Both the position numbers and the translations under genes were made by a program. A DNA stretch of 11,902 bases, taken from the NCBI GenBank assembly GCA_017861355.1, contig JAGFXQ010000081.1, positions 1-11,902 on the forward strand, written 5' to 3'. Below are positions 1 to 6,250 of the stretch, one piece after another (the stretch's first letter is position 1; every line of letters begins with the position of its first letter). The notes beneath the pieces are model-generated. The model saw only the letters and a list, made by a program, of their open reading frames with translations. It was not told the origin of the DNA and ran no database searches. This DNA is from Bacillota bacterium. GTDB taxonomy: Bacteria > Bacillota > Clostridia > Lachnospirales > Lachnospiraceae.

Positions 1-162
1 ATTGATTTACACATGGGGATTTATTTCGCTCGCATGACTTTGAAATCTTTAGAAATTAGTTGGTCTAGATATATTCTGGCATATTGTTGGATTTGGACGA
101 GTTGTAGCAGAAAACAGGCACAATTGTATACAAATAAAAAAATTATTAAATTTTTCAAAAAA
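1..162. other. AT-rich stretch without a recognisable gene
   Basis: No supported gene is seen here. An open frame runs from the left edge to a TGA at 169-171, with an ATG at 13, but it has no ribosome site and an odd composition (many Trp and Cys), so I do not call it. The end of the stretch (about 120-162) is very AT-rich and could act as an UP-element or curved DNA upstream of the promoter at 168-197. Confidence 0.4.
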
Positions 163-179
163 ATGTATTGACAATACAT
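163..179. promoter_or_regulatory. Perfect palindrome over the -35 box (candidate operator)
   Basis: The sequence ATGTATTGACAATACAT is a perfect 17-bp inverted repeat: two 8-bp half sites around a central A at 171. The -35 hexamer TTGACA (168-173) lies inside it, so a dimeric protein bound here would block RNA polymerase. The dyad is seen in the sequence; its role as a repressor site is inferred. No regulator gene adjoins it, and I cannot assign a family (TetR, MarR and GntR proteins all use sites of this size). Confidence 0.55.
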
Positions 180-197
180 CCTTATCATGGATATAAT
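168..197 (+). promoter_or_regulatory. Sigma-A-type promoter of the ABC exporter leader
   Basis: TTGACA (168-173) and TATAAT (192-197) are both perfect consensus hexamers separated by 18 bp. Transcription should start near 204, giving about 28 nt of untranslated RNA before the leader ORF at 233. It is the only strong promoter found upstream of the two exporter genes, so it probably drives leader ORF, second upstream ORF and both half-transporters as one unit. The spacer is one base longer than ideal and the -35 box is covered by a palindrome. Confidence 0.82.
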
Positions 198-219
198 ATT
201 GGCAGACTATTACAGAAAG

Positions 220-430
220 TGAGGTAAAAAAAATGATCAGTAACATGAAATTTAGAACAATCGCAAATAACCACAATTTCATACTAAGCTCATTATATGA
301 TATTACCTCATGGGTTTTAAAAGAATAAACTGTGACCTCATATCCTGTTCTACCCTGCTGCCGGGCGGAGACAGAGAGATTACAACCTATACTTTTGAAT
401 TATTATGCCGTGGTATTATCATGCCACGGC
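220..430 (+). promoter_or_regulatory. Candidate attenuator leader RNA with competing pairings
   Basis: Three pairings can be drawn and cannot all coexist. (a) The leader ORF ribosome site 220-227 (TGAGGTAA) is perfectly complementary to 303-310 (TTACCTCA), inside the end of that ORF; a second copy of ACCTCAT at 335-341 can also pair with it. (b) 297-307 (ATGATATTACC) matches 412-422 (GGTATTATCAT) at 10 of 11 positions. (c) 407-413 pairs with 424-430 as the terminator. Pairing (b) uses the last two stem bases and most of the loop of (c), so it would act as an antiterminator; (a) and (b) compete for 303-307. Ribosome position on the leader ORF would choose between them. The complementarities are visible; the switching is inferred by analogy with ribosome-mediated attenuation of bmrB-bmrCD in Bacillus subtilis. 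Confidence 0.5.
233..328 (+). CDS. 31-residue leader peptide of the ABC exporter operon
   Basis: A short ORF (ATG 233, TAA 326-328) with a well-placed ribosome site, GTGAGGT at 219-225, seven bases before the ATG. It starts about 28 nt after the predicted transcription start and ends 78 nt before an intrinsic terminator, the classic layout of an attenuation leader. The peptide begins MISNMKFRTIANNHNF and ends SWVLKE; it has no run of one regulated amino acid, no signal peptide and no known domain, so amino-acid attenuation is unlikely. It may act through ribosome stalling, as the bmrB leader does ahead of the related bmrCD exporter genes in Bacillus subtilis; I see no sequence likeness to claim to BmrB itself. 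Codons 22-26 contain the bases that can pair with both its own ribosome site and the terminator. Translation is likely but unproven. Confidence 0.6.
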   Translation: MISNMKFRTIANNHNFILSSLYDITSWVLKE

Positions 431-436
431 TTTTTT
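407..436 (+). terminator. Intrinsic terminator in the exporter leader (attenuator)
   Basis: GCCGTGG (407-413) and CCACGGC (424-430) form a perfect 7-bp stem with a 10-base loop, followed directly by six T. It stands between the strong promoter and the exporter genes, after a short ORF, so without antitermination most transcripts would end near 436. No strong second promoter is found between it and 590, which argues that read-through is regulated rather than that it merely ends an upstream gene. Confidence 0.82.
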
Positions 437-549
437 GTATGCTCGGATGTGCAAAAATAATGATTTGTGAATGACATCCTGTGGAACTAGTCTGGACTAT
501 AATGGGAAATAGCGATTATTGACACAATGTAAAAGATTTTAAGAGGGAA

Positions 550-573
550 GCATGAAGATAGGTATCTTCATGC
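550..573 (+). repeat. Perfect 11-bp inverted repeat over the second upstream ORF
   Basis: GCATGAAGATA (550-560) and TATCTTCATGC (563-573) are exact reverse complements separated by GG; as RNA the loop would open to about four bases. The hairpin would hide the ATG at 552 but leaves the GGAGG at 581-585 of the exporter gene free. There is no T run after it, so it is not a terminator. It may tune translation of the 13-codon ORF, or be a DNA operator; neither is shown. Confidence 0.7.
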
Positions 574-593
574 TGGGAACGGAGGATTTATGA
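552..593 (+). CDS. 13-codon upstream ORF coupled to the first exporter gene
   Basis: ATG at 552 is preceded by AAGAGGG (541-547) with four bases between. The ORF encodes MKIGIFMLGTEDL and stops with TGA at 591-593, overlapping the exporter start as ATGA (590-593). This overlap is typical of translational coupling, where a ribosome ending the first ORF restarts on the second. The exporter ribosome site GGAGG (581-585) lies inside the ORF, so ribosomes stalled on it would cover or expose that site. The start sits in a strong hairpin (550-573). The sequence features are certain; translation is inferred, and a chance ORF of this length remains possible. Confidence 0.45.
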   Translation: MKIGIFMLGTEDL

Positions 594-2359
594 AAAAGAT
601 TTCAACCTATATTTTAAGGTATTGGTATGCTTATGTTCTTGCGATACTATGCATCGTGATAGCGGTATCACTGGATATGTTATCGCCACAGGTAACCAAA
701 CGTATTATAGATAATGTCATCATCGAAGGAGACATGGCCCTTCTGCCGAAGATGCTTATCTTGATTTTTATCATCGGTATCGGAAGATGTATCTTCCAGT
801 ACTTAAAGGAACTAATATTTGACATAGCCAGTGCTAAGATCATCGTAAATATCCGGAGAGATTTGTTCAATCATATACAGAGTTTATCACTAGACTTTTT
901 TGACAAGAACAATACCGGTGAATTAATGTCTCGTGTGAAGGATGATGTTGACCGCATCTGGGCAGCTCTTAGCTATGTCAGTATGTTAATTATCGAAGTA
1001 ATTATCCATACCGGTATTGTATTATACTGTATGTATAACCTAAGCCCAAGTTTGGCTATCTTTCCAACGATTATTCTGCCGTTGGTTGCTGCTCTGGCTC
1101 TTCTGATGGAGAAGAAGTTGGGTAAGATTTATGAGTCAATCAGCGAAGAGAATGCCAAGCTGAATACCGTAGCCCAGGAGAATCTCGCCGGTGTTCGTAC
1201 AGTCAAGGCCTTCGCTAGAGAAAAACACGAGATAGGTAAATTCTTATCTCATAACAAACGTTATTATGATTTGAATATGCAGCAGTCTAAAGTATTTATT
1301 AAGCTATATCCGTACTTTCAGTTCATAACCAAGCTGCTGCCGATGATTGTTATTATGATCGGTGGTTCTCAGGTAATAAAGGGTCAGATTACCTTAGGTA
1401 CTCTGGGTGCTTTTGCAGAATATTCCACGAATATCGTATGGCCTATGGAAATGCTCGGTTGGCTTTCCAATGACTTTGCATCCGCCATTGCGTCCGGTAA
1501 GAGAATTAAGAAGATCTATGCAGAAAAACCTCTGATCCTTGAAGTTGAAAAACCGGTCGTTCTGGAAGAAGTGAAGGGTAACATTCATTTTGATCATGTT
1601 TCCTTTCAGCTCTCAGAGAAAAACATCTTATCCGATATCAGCTTTGATTTGGCAGCGGGCAAGACCATCGGAATTATGGGTGCAACTGGAACCGGTAAAA
1701 GCTCCATTATCAATCTGCTTCAACGCTTTTATGACACTTCGGAAGGTGGGATTTACCTCGATGGCGCTAACATCAAGGATATGTCCCTGCGGCAGTTACG
1801 CGGCAGTATCTCGCTGGTAATGCAGGACGTATTCTTATTCTCCGATACAATTAATGAAAACGTTAAGCTAGGTAAGAAAAACCTGGTACGCAACGACGAA
1901 GTTATCGAGGCGGCAGATGGTGCGCAGGCAAGAGATTTCATCGAACGTATGGAAGAGCAATATGAAACCATCGTCGGTGAACGTGGTGTTGGACTATCCG
2001 GCGGGCAAAAGCAGCGCTTAAGCATCGCCAGAGCTTTAGCCAAGAAGACACCAATTCTGATATTGGATGATTCAACCTCAGCACTTGATATGGAGACTGA
2101 GCTTATGATTCAACGCTCCTTGACACAGATTGATGCAACCAAGATTATTATCGCACATCGTATCTCGGCGGTTCGTAACGCCGATGAGATTATCATCCTG
2201 GAAGAAGGTAAGATCGTAGAACGCGGTAATCATGACAGCCTACTACAGAATAAAGGCTATTATTATAAAACATTTATGGCACAATACGGAGATTACCTGG
2301 AAGCTCAGGAGAACTCTGATGAAGTGTTTGACGAAAGGAAGGTGGCCGCATGTCAGTAA
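590..2359 (+). CDS. Heterodimeric ABC multidrug exporter, subunit with degenerate site (BmrC/YheI-like)
   Basis: A 589-residue half-transporter: six membrane helices in residues 1-300 followed by an ATPase domain (about 330-570). Walker A is GATGTGKSS (364-372), Q-loop Gln412, signature LSGGQ (469-473), Walker B ILILDD with D-loop SALD (497-500), switch His523. The residue after the Walker B aspartate is Asp494, where active ATPases have the catalytic Glu. Paired with the next gene, whose signature is degraded, this gives one poorly hydrolysing and one active ATP site, as known for BmrC/BmrD, LmrC/LmrD and TM287/288. It sits in the plasma membrane and probably exports drugs or other amphipathic compounds; the substrate cannot be read from the sequence. 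GGAGG at 581-585 precedes the ATG. Its 3' end overlaps the next gene by 10 bases, indicating co-translation of equal subunits. Expression is probably set by the leader at 163-593. Confidence 0.93.
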   Translation: MKKISTYILRYWYAYVLAILCIVIAVSLDMLSPQVTKRIIDNVIIEGDMALLPKMLILIFIIGIGRCIFQYLKELIFDIASAKIIVNIRRDLFNHIQSLSLDFFDKNNTGELMSRVKDDVDRIWAALSYVSMLIIEVIIHTGIVLYCMYNLSPSLAIFPTIILPLVAALALLMEKKLGKIYESISEENAKLNTVAQENLAGVRTVKAFAREKHEIGKFLSHNKRYYDLNMQQSKVFIKLYPYFQFITKLLPMIVIMIGGSQVIKGQITLGTLGAFAEYSTNIVWPMEMLGWLSNDFASAIASGKRIKKIYAEKPLILEVEKPVVLEEVKGNIHFDHVSFQLSEKNILSDISFDLAAGKTIGIMGATGTGKSSIINLLQRFYDTSEGGIYLDGANIKDMSLRQLRGSISLVMQDVFLFSDTINENVKLGKKNLVRNDEVIEAADGAQARDFIERMEEQYETIVGERGVGLSGGQKQRLSIARALAKKTPILILDDSTSALDMETELMIQRSLTQIDATKIIIAHRISAVRNADEIIILEEGKIVERGNHDSLLQNKGYYYKTFMAQYGDYLEAQENSDEVFDERKVAACQ

Positions 2360-4137
2360 ATGCCATCAAAGAAGACGAATACAGTAAGAACGTCAGCAAG
2401 AAAACAACACTGATCCGATTATTCAGTTACATGCTGGCTTATAAAGGACCGATCATTGCAGTAATTTTAATCATGTTAACCACGGTTTCCATCTCCATTG
2501 TAAATCCTCTGATCATTGATCGTGCAATTGACGTCTACATTGCGAATAAGGATATGAAGGGCTTATTCCGCTTGGGCTTATTTGCCTTAGGATTAAACAT
2601 TGCCTTTGTATTACTTGTAAAACTCAGAATGCTCCTGATGGCCAAGGTATCAAATAATGTACTCTTAACCATAAGACAGGAGCTTTACACACACATTCAG
2701 AAGCTGAGCTTCAGCTTCTTCGACAGCCGTCCCACCGGTAAGATTCTTGCGAGAATCATCGGTGATGTTAATTCCTTAAAGGATGTTCTGTCAAACAGTG
2801 TTACTACATTGATTCCGGACTTTGTAACGGTAATTGCCGTAGTAATTATCATGGTCGTACTCAATTGGAAGCTGGCGATTGCATCACTGATCTCCCTACC
2901 CTTTATGGCCTTCGGTTTATGGTATATCCAGACCCGTTCCCATAAAAGATGGAGAATTCATCGAAAGAAGAGCTCCAATCTGAATGCTTTCATCCATGAG
3001 GACCTCTCCGGTATGAGAATCATTCAAAGCTTCACCGCGGAGGATGAGACCTCCGAGACTTTCGATGAACTTTTAGAGGAGCATAGAAGTTCCTTTGTAA
3101 ACGCCATCGTATTAAATGATGCTTTTGGTTCCGTAATTGATTTTAGCTGGGGCGTTGGTTCAATCTCCATGTATTTTGTCGCAGTTAAACTGCTTGGAAT
3201 AGATGCAGGTAATGTTGGTACCTTAATGGCTTTTGCTATGTATATCACGATGTTCTGGCATCCGATCATGAATCTGAGTAATTTCTATAATCAGATTATA
3301 ACGAATATTACCGGAGCTGAGCGTATCTTTGATATCCTGGACACCGAACCGGATATCACTGATGTGGATAGTGTAGCGGAGCTTCCGGAGATCAAAGGCG
3401 AAGTTACCTTTGACCATGTATCCTTCGCATATGATGCCGATACCCAGGTACTGAATGACGTAAGTTTTCGCATCAAACCCGGTGAGACCATCGCTCTGGT
3501 TGGTCCTACGGGTGCAGGAAAGACTACGATTGTTAACTTAATCAGCCGCTTTTATGATATACAGCAGGGTAATCTCTATATTGATGGTTACAACATCAAG
3601 GAAGTATCCATTGAAAGTTTGAGAAGACAAATGGGAATCATGACCCAGGATAACTTCCTATTCTCAGGTACGGTGGCAGATAACATCCGCTATGGTAAGT
3701 TGGATGCAACCGATGAGGAAATCATCGCTGCTGCAAAGGCAGTGAATGCCCATGACTTTATCATGAAGCTGGAAAAAGGGTATGAGACAGAGTTGAAGGA
3801 ACGTGGAGCCGGTTTGTCCATCGGACAGCGTCAGTTACTTGCATTTGCGAGAACTATGGTATCCATGCCTAAGATTCTCATCCTTGATGAAGCCACCTCA
3901 AGTATTGATACCCATACTGAATTACTGGTGCAGCATGGTATTGAAGCTTTATTAAAGGGAAGAACCTCTTTTGTCATAGCACATCGCCTTTCCACGATCC
4001 GCAAGGCAGACCGTATCTTTGTCATTGATGACGGCTGCATTCAGGAAGAAGGAAGCTCCGAAGAGCTGTTGGCCAAGAAAGGTCAGTACTACAATTTATA
4101 CATGTCTCAGTTTAAGAATCTTGAGATATCAGCATAA
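2350..4137 (+). CDS. Heterodimeric ABC multidrug exporter, subunit with catalytic Glu (BmrD/YheH-like)
   Basis: A 595-residue half-transporter with six membrane helices in about residues 30-305 and an ATPase domain from about 350. Walker A is GPTGAGKTT (385-393), Q-loop Gln433, Walker B ILILDE with catalytic Glu514, switch His544. The signature is LSIGQ (489-493) instead of LSGGQ. The active site should be formed by this Walker A/B with LSGGQ of the first subunit; the degenerate site by this LSIGQ with Asp494 of the first subunit. The start is ATG 2350, inside the last codons of the preceding gene, with AAGGAAGGTGG just upstream. Bacillus BmrD is longer (an N-terminal extension not seen here). 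A convergent terminator follows at 4239-4288. Homodimers would combine mismatched sites, so the two genes should work only together. Confidence 0.93.
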   Translation: MSVNAIKEDEYSKNVSKKTTLIRLFSYMLAYKGPIIAVILIMLTTVSISIVNPLIIDRAIDVYIANKDMKGLFRLGLFALGLNIAFVLLVKLRMLLMAKVSNNVLLTIRQELYTHIQKLSFSFFDSRPTGKILARIIGDVNSLKDVLSNSVTTLIPDFVTVIAVVIIMVVLNWKLAIASLISLPFMAFGLWYIQTRSHKRWRIHRKKSSNLNAFIHEDLSGMRIIQSFTAEDETSETFDELLEEHRSSFVNAIVLNDAFGSVIDFSWGVGSISMYFVAVKLLGIDAGNVGTLMAFAMYITMFWHPIMNLSNFYNQIITNITGAERIFDILDTEPDITDVDSVAELPEIKGEVTFDHVSFAYDADTQVLNDVSFRIKPGETIALVGPTGAGKTTIVNLISRFYDIQQGNLYIDGYNIKEVSIESLRRQMGIMTQDNFLFSGTVADNIRYGKLDATDEEIIAAAKAVNAHDFIMKLEKGYETELKERGAGLSIGQRQLLAFARTMVSMPKILILDEATSSIDTHTELLVQHGIEALLKGRTSFVIAHRLSTIRKADRIFVIDDGCIQEEGSSEELLAKKGQYYNLYMSQFKNLEISA

Positions 4138-4196
4138 TACTATACACTAGATGCGTTTGTCCGAATTGTATGGATAAATGTTAGAATGACCTTATA

Positions 4197-4231
4197 ACGA
4201 TAGAAAGCACTCTTCGCGAACTTTCTATTGT
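4197..4231 (+). repeat. Stem-loop after the exporter operon
   Basis: ACGATAGAAAG (4197-4207) and CTTTCTATTGT (4221-4231) pair over 11 positions with one G-T wobble; the 13-base loop contains TTCGCGAA. It lies 60 bases after the exporter stop and eight bases before the terminator stem. No T run follows, so it is probably a 3'-end stabilising hairpin rather than a terminator. Confidence 0.6.
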
Positions 4232-4238
4232 CATGAAT

Positions 4239-4288
4239 AAAAGCTCCTGATCAGGGTTTGGGTTCATCCCTTCTTATCAGGAGCTTTT
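4239..4288. terminator. Bidirectional intrinsic terminator between convergent operons
   Basis: AAAAGCTCCTGAT (4239-4251) and ATCAGGAGCTTTT (4276-4288) are exact reverse complements; the loop carries a further AGGG/CCCT pairing (4253-4256 with 4268-4271). The A and T ends give a U tract on either strand. It ends the exporter transcript on the + strand and, after 140 bases of AT-rich repeats, the LytTR-DUF3021 operon on the - strand. Confidence 0.88.
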
Positions 4289-4307
4289 ACTATTCGTATT
4301 TATATCG

Positions 4308-4389
4308 ATATTTTTATCGTCATTCTTATCAATATTCTTATCAATATTCTTATCAATAATTTATCAATAATTTATCAATATTTTTATCA
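4308..4389. repeat. AT-rich tandem repeat, units of 11-12 bp ending in TATCA
   Basis: Successive units are GATATTTTTATCG (4308-4320, degenerate), CATTCTTATCA (to 4331), ATATTCTTATCA twice (4332-4343, 4344-4355), ATAATTTATCA twice (4356-4366, 4367-4377) and ATATTTTTATCA (4378-4389). On the - strand each begins TGATAA. The array lies in the 3' untranslated region of the DUF3021 gene, before the shared terminator. It probably arose by slippage; a protein-binding or RNA role is possible but not shown. Confidence 0.8.
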
Positions 4390-4430
4390 GCTTTTTTATA
4401 TTATATCTATATTTTATCGATATTTCCTTA

Positions 4431-4868
4431 TTATTCTTGTTTTTCATCTTCGGGGTATTTTGTCCGAAGACGTTGATTAATATTATCCGCAATTCTTTTC
4501 TCACTCTGAAACATGACAAGATTCACACTAAAATATACCGCCGCAACAAGTATTATCATAGAAACAACCTGCACAAGATTGGTAAAATCAAGCCATCCAC
4601 AAACAAAAGCAGTAGCCAGTACTACAAAATTAATGTATGCATAATGAAGGATGATTCTCAGTCTCATCTGCCTCTTGCTGATTTCTCTTTTTGAATAGAA
4701 CAATAAGGTTCCAACAGATGTGATGGCGGCCATTACGATTACCTGCCATATCACAGCGATGGGAAATGTCAGCCCTGGCCAAAAGATCGTAATGAAGATT
4801 GCCGTGCTGAGGATGCTTCCTGCTAATACAAAAAAGAAAGTTTTAATTATTTTTTTTATGATACCCAT
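4431..4868 (-). CDS. DUF3021-family four-helix membrane protein
   Basis: A 145-residue protein with four predicted membrane helices (about 10-30, 37-58, 73-93, 97-120) and a charged cytoplasmic tail ending EDEKQE. Size, helix pattern and position directly after a LytTR gene fit DUF3021 proteins. In streptococcal LytTR regulatory systems (HdrRM, BrsRM) a membrane partner inhibits its LytTR activator; by analogy this protein may hold the LytTR protein inactive until a signal arrives. That role is inferred. The ATG at 4868 is preferred: AGGAGG ends eight bases before it, whereas the in-frame GTG at 4877 sits against the ribosome site. The stop of the LytTR gene lies inside that ribosome site (TAGGAGG), so translation is coupled. 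It is the last gene of the four-gene operon. Confidence 0.8.
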   Translation of the reverse strand: MGIIKKIIKTFFFVLAGSILSTAIFITIFWPGLTFPIAVIWQVIVMAAITSVGTLLFYSKREISKRQMRLRIILHYAYINFVVLATAFVCGWLDFTNLVQVVSMIILVAAVYFSVNLVMFQSEKRIADNINQRLRTKYPEDEKQE

Positions 4869-4880
4869 TTCAGCCACCTC

Positions 4881-5318
4881 CTACATTCCAAGCTTTTTCT
4901 TAAGTTCCGGTACATACTGCCTGGATATAACTACGATTTCACCATTGAATAGCTGTGCCTCAAACCGGCCGGAATAAGCCGGACTGATGCTCTTAATCTT
5001 TGATACATTTAGAATAACTGACTTGGAAGCACGGAAGAAGTCCGTATTCTTAAACTCTTCCTCAATCTCATATAGCTTCTGCTTCGTCTCATATATATTT
5101 TGCTTACAATAGAGGAATACCTTATTGTCTACACCTTCAAAATAGTACACATTGGCCGGGTCAATCATAGTGATATTACCGTCTTTTATTCCCGCCAGCT
5201 TTTTCTGCCCCTGCTTCAACTCAGCAATCAGCCTCAAGATATTATCGTCCAATTCCTTGCAACGGATGATGATCTGGTCTTCCTCCCCGGGATTCCCTTC
5301 TTCAATGATAATCTTCAT
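4881..5318 (-). CDS. LytTR-domain DNA-binding regulator without receiver domain
   Basis: A 145-residue protein. Residues about 50-143 form a LytTR DNA-binding domain, shown by the pattern FFRASKSVILNVSKIKSI followed by a glycine-turn strand and the end VISRQYVPELKKKLG. The 45-50 residues before it are too short for a response-regulator receiver domain, so it is not a classical two-component regulator. LytTR proteins bind pairs of 9-bp direct repeats near promoters; a candidate box lies ahead of this operon at 7207-7230. The next gene encodes a DUF3021 membrane protein, the usual partner of such small LytTR proteins. The gene starts at ATG 5318 with AGGAGG eight bases from the permease stop (TAGGAGG fusion). 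It probably controls the transporter genes of its own operon, the direction (activation or repression) being unknown. Confidence 0.88.
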   Translation of the reverse strand: MKIIIEEGNPGEEDQIIIRCKELDDNILRLIAELKQGQKKLAGIKDGNITMIDPANVYYFEGVDNKVFLYCKQNIYETKQKLYEIEEEFKNTDFFRASKSVILNVSKIKSISPAYSGRFEAQLFNGEIVVISRQYVPELKKKLGM

Positions 5319-5326
5319 AGGACCTC

Positions 5327-6238
5327 CTATCGACTCATTACATTTCTTTTTCTCTGTAATATTGCAGCTATCCCTATGAAGATTATACCACTGATTACCA
5401 TAAAAGCCACTCGAATTGTGGTAGAGATAATCTCTCCGTCACTCAGAAGCGTGATTCCCATATACTCTCTATATCCGCTGATCAGCTCTTCCGGACAATT
5501 CGTAAATGTCGTTGCTATGATATCCTTCGTGAGTAAATCTCTTAAGAAGGAGCTGCCATGAAGAAGAGGAAAGCATTTCAATACGTCCTGAACCTTCTCA
5601 GGGAGCATTCCCATCGGAAGATAGATGGCAGCCAGAAATCCCACCAAGGTTCCGATTATTGTACTCAATCCACCAAAAGCACTCTGACTGTGGATAAAGT
5701 TGGCGATCAGAAAGACCATACTTGCAGATGTAAATACATTGAGCAGAATATAGAGGAATACCTTACCAATAACCGAAAGTGATAACATACTTCCTCCGGT
5801 CAGAACAATATAAGTCATACCAATAACTACTGTAAGACTGCATAGGAGAATACCCATGATAATCGCCGCGATGATATAGCTGAGTACAAATATCCATCGG
5901 CTCACCGGAGCCACATAGAAGCTGGACAGTCTCTTCTGTGCTTCGTCCTCCACCATAATTCCAACCATGGATAATGTGATGGTAATCGAATTGACTACCA
6001 CGATTCCCGCCAGTGTCCATAACATGACCAGTTGCTCCGCATTGGACAGATCGAGTGCGGCATCCCGTTCCCCACCATATTGATTTAAGAGATTAACAAC
6101 ACTGTCCGCATTCATTTTTCCAAGAAACACTACCATTAACCCTATTATAATCAACATGGACAGTAGCGAGAAGAAGATATTAGAACGGTCTCTGGTATAT
6201 ACCAGGATATTTCGTTTGATTAATCGGAATAATAACAT
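5327..6238 (-). CDS. ABC-2 type transporter permease
   Basis: A 303-residue membrane protein with about six helices (roughly 21-40, 74-95, 115-140, 155-180, 190-210, 275-295), a soluble extracellular-like loop after the first helix and a basic C-terminus (QRKRNV). This is the layout of ABC2-membrane (DrrB/NatB-type) permeases, which form the channel with a separate ATPase. The cytoplasmic stretch DEAQKRLSSFYVAPVSRW (about 98-115), between helices 2 and 3, matches the conserved coupling region of the family. The ATPase gene lies immediately upstream, and its stop codon is fused to this gene's ribosome site (TAGGAGG, then eight bases to ATG 6238). Likely an exporter of a drug, lipid or peptide; substrate unknown. 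Confidence 0.88.
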   Translation of the reverse strand: MLLFRLIKRNILVYTRDRSNIFFSLLSMLIIIGLMVVFLGKMNADSVVNLLNQYGGERDAALDLSNAEQLVMLWTLAGIVVVNSITITLSMVGIMVEDEAQKRLSSFYVAPVSRWIFVLSYIIAAIIMGILLCSLTVVIGMTYIVLTGGSMLSLSVIGKVFLYILLNVFTSASMVFLIANFIHSQSAFGGLSTIIGTLVGFLAAIYLPMGMLPEKVQDVLKCFPLLHGSSFLRDLLTKDIIATTFTNCPEELISGYREYMGITLLSDGEIISTTIRVAFMVISGIIFIGIAAILQRKRNVMSR

Positions 6239-6250
6239 TTTACTTACCTC

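Noticed and set aside
1..171. Open frame from the left edge to TGA at 169-171 (ATG at 13, 52 codons)
   Set aside because: No ribosome site before any start, unusual Trp/Cys/Lys content, and it runs into the -35 box; more likely chance than a gene end.
297..430. Known riboswitch or T-box in the exporter leader
   Set aside because: No T-box specifier/TGGN pattern and no aptamer core recognised; the presence of a translated ORF fits ribosome-mediated attenuation better.
471..503. TATAAT at 498-503 as a second exporter promoter after the attenuator
   Set aside because: The best -35 candidate, ATGACA at 471-476, is 21 bp away; no extended -10. Too weak to claim, though it would bypass the attenuator if real.
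519..524. Perfect TTGACA -35 box
   Set aside because: No -10-like sequence 16-18 bases downstream; that position holds AGAGGG, a ribosome site.
1753..2043. 96-codon open frame on the - strand inside the first exporter gene
   Set aside because: Antisense shadow of the ATPase domain; no ribosome site, low-complexity Ser/Pro-rich content.
4308..4389. CRISPR array
   Set aside because: Units are contiguous 11-13 bp repeats without spacers and there are no cas genes.
4869..4877. GTG at 4877 as start of the DUF3021 gene
   Set aside because: It directly abuts the AGGAGG; ATG at 4868 has ideal spacing.
5100..5561. 153-codon open frame on the + strand
   Set aside because: It lies opposite the LytTR and permease genes, has no ribosome site or domain, and is a mirror of well-supported - strand coding.
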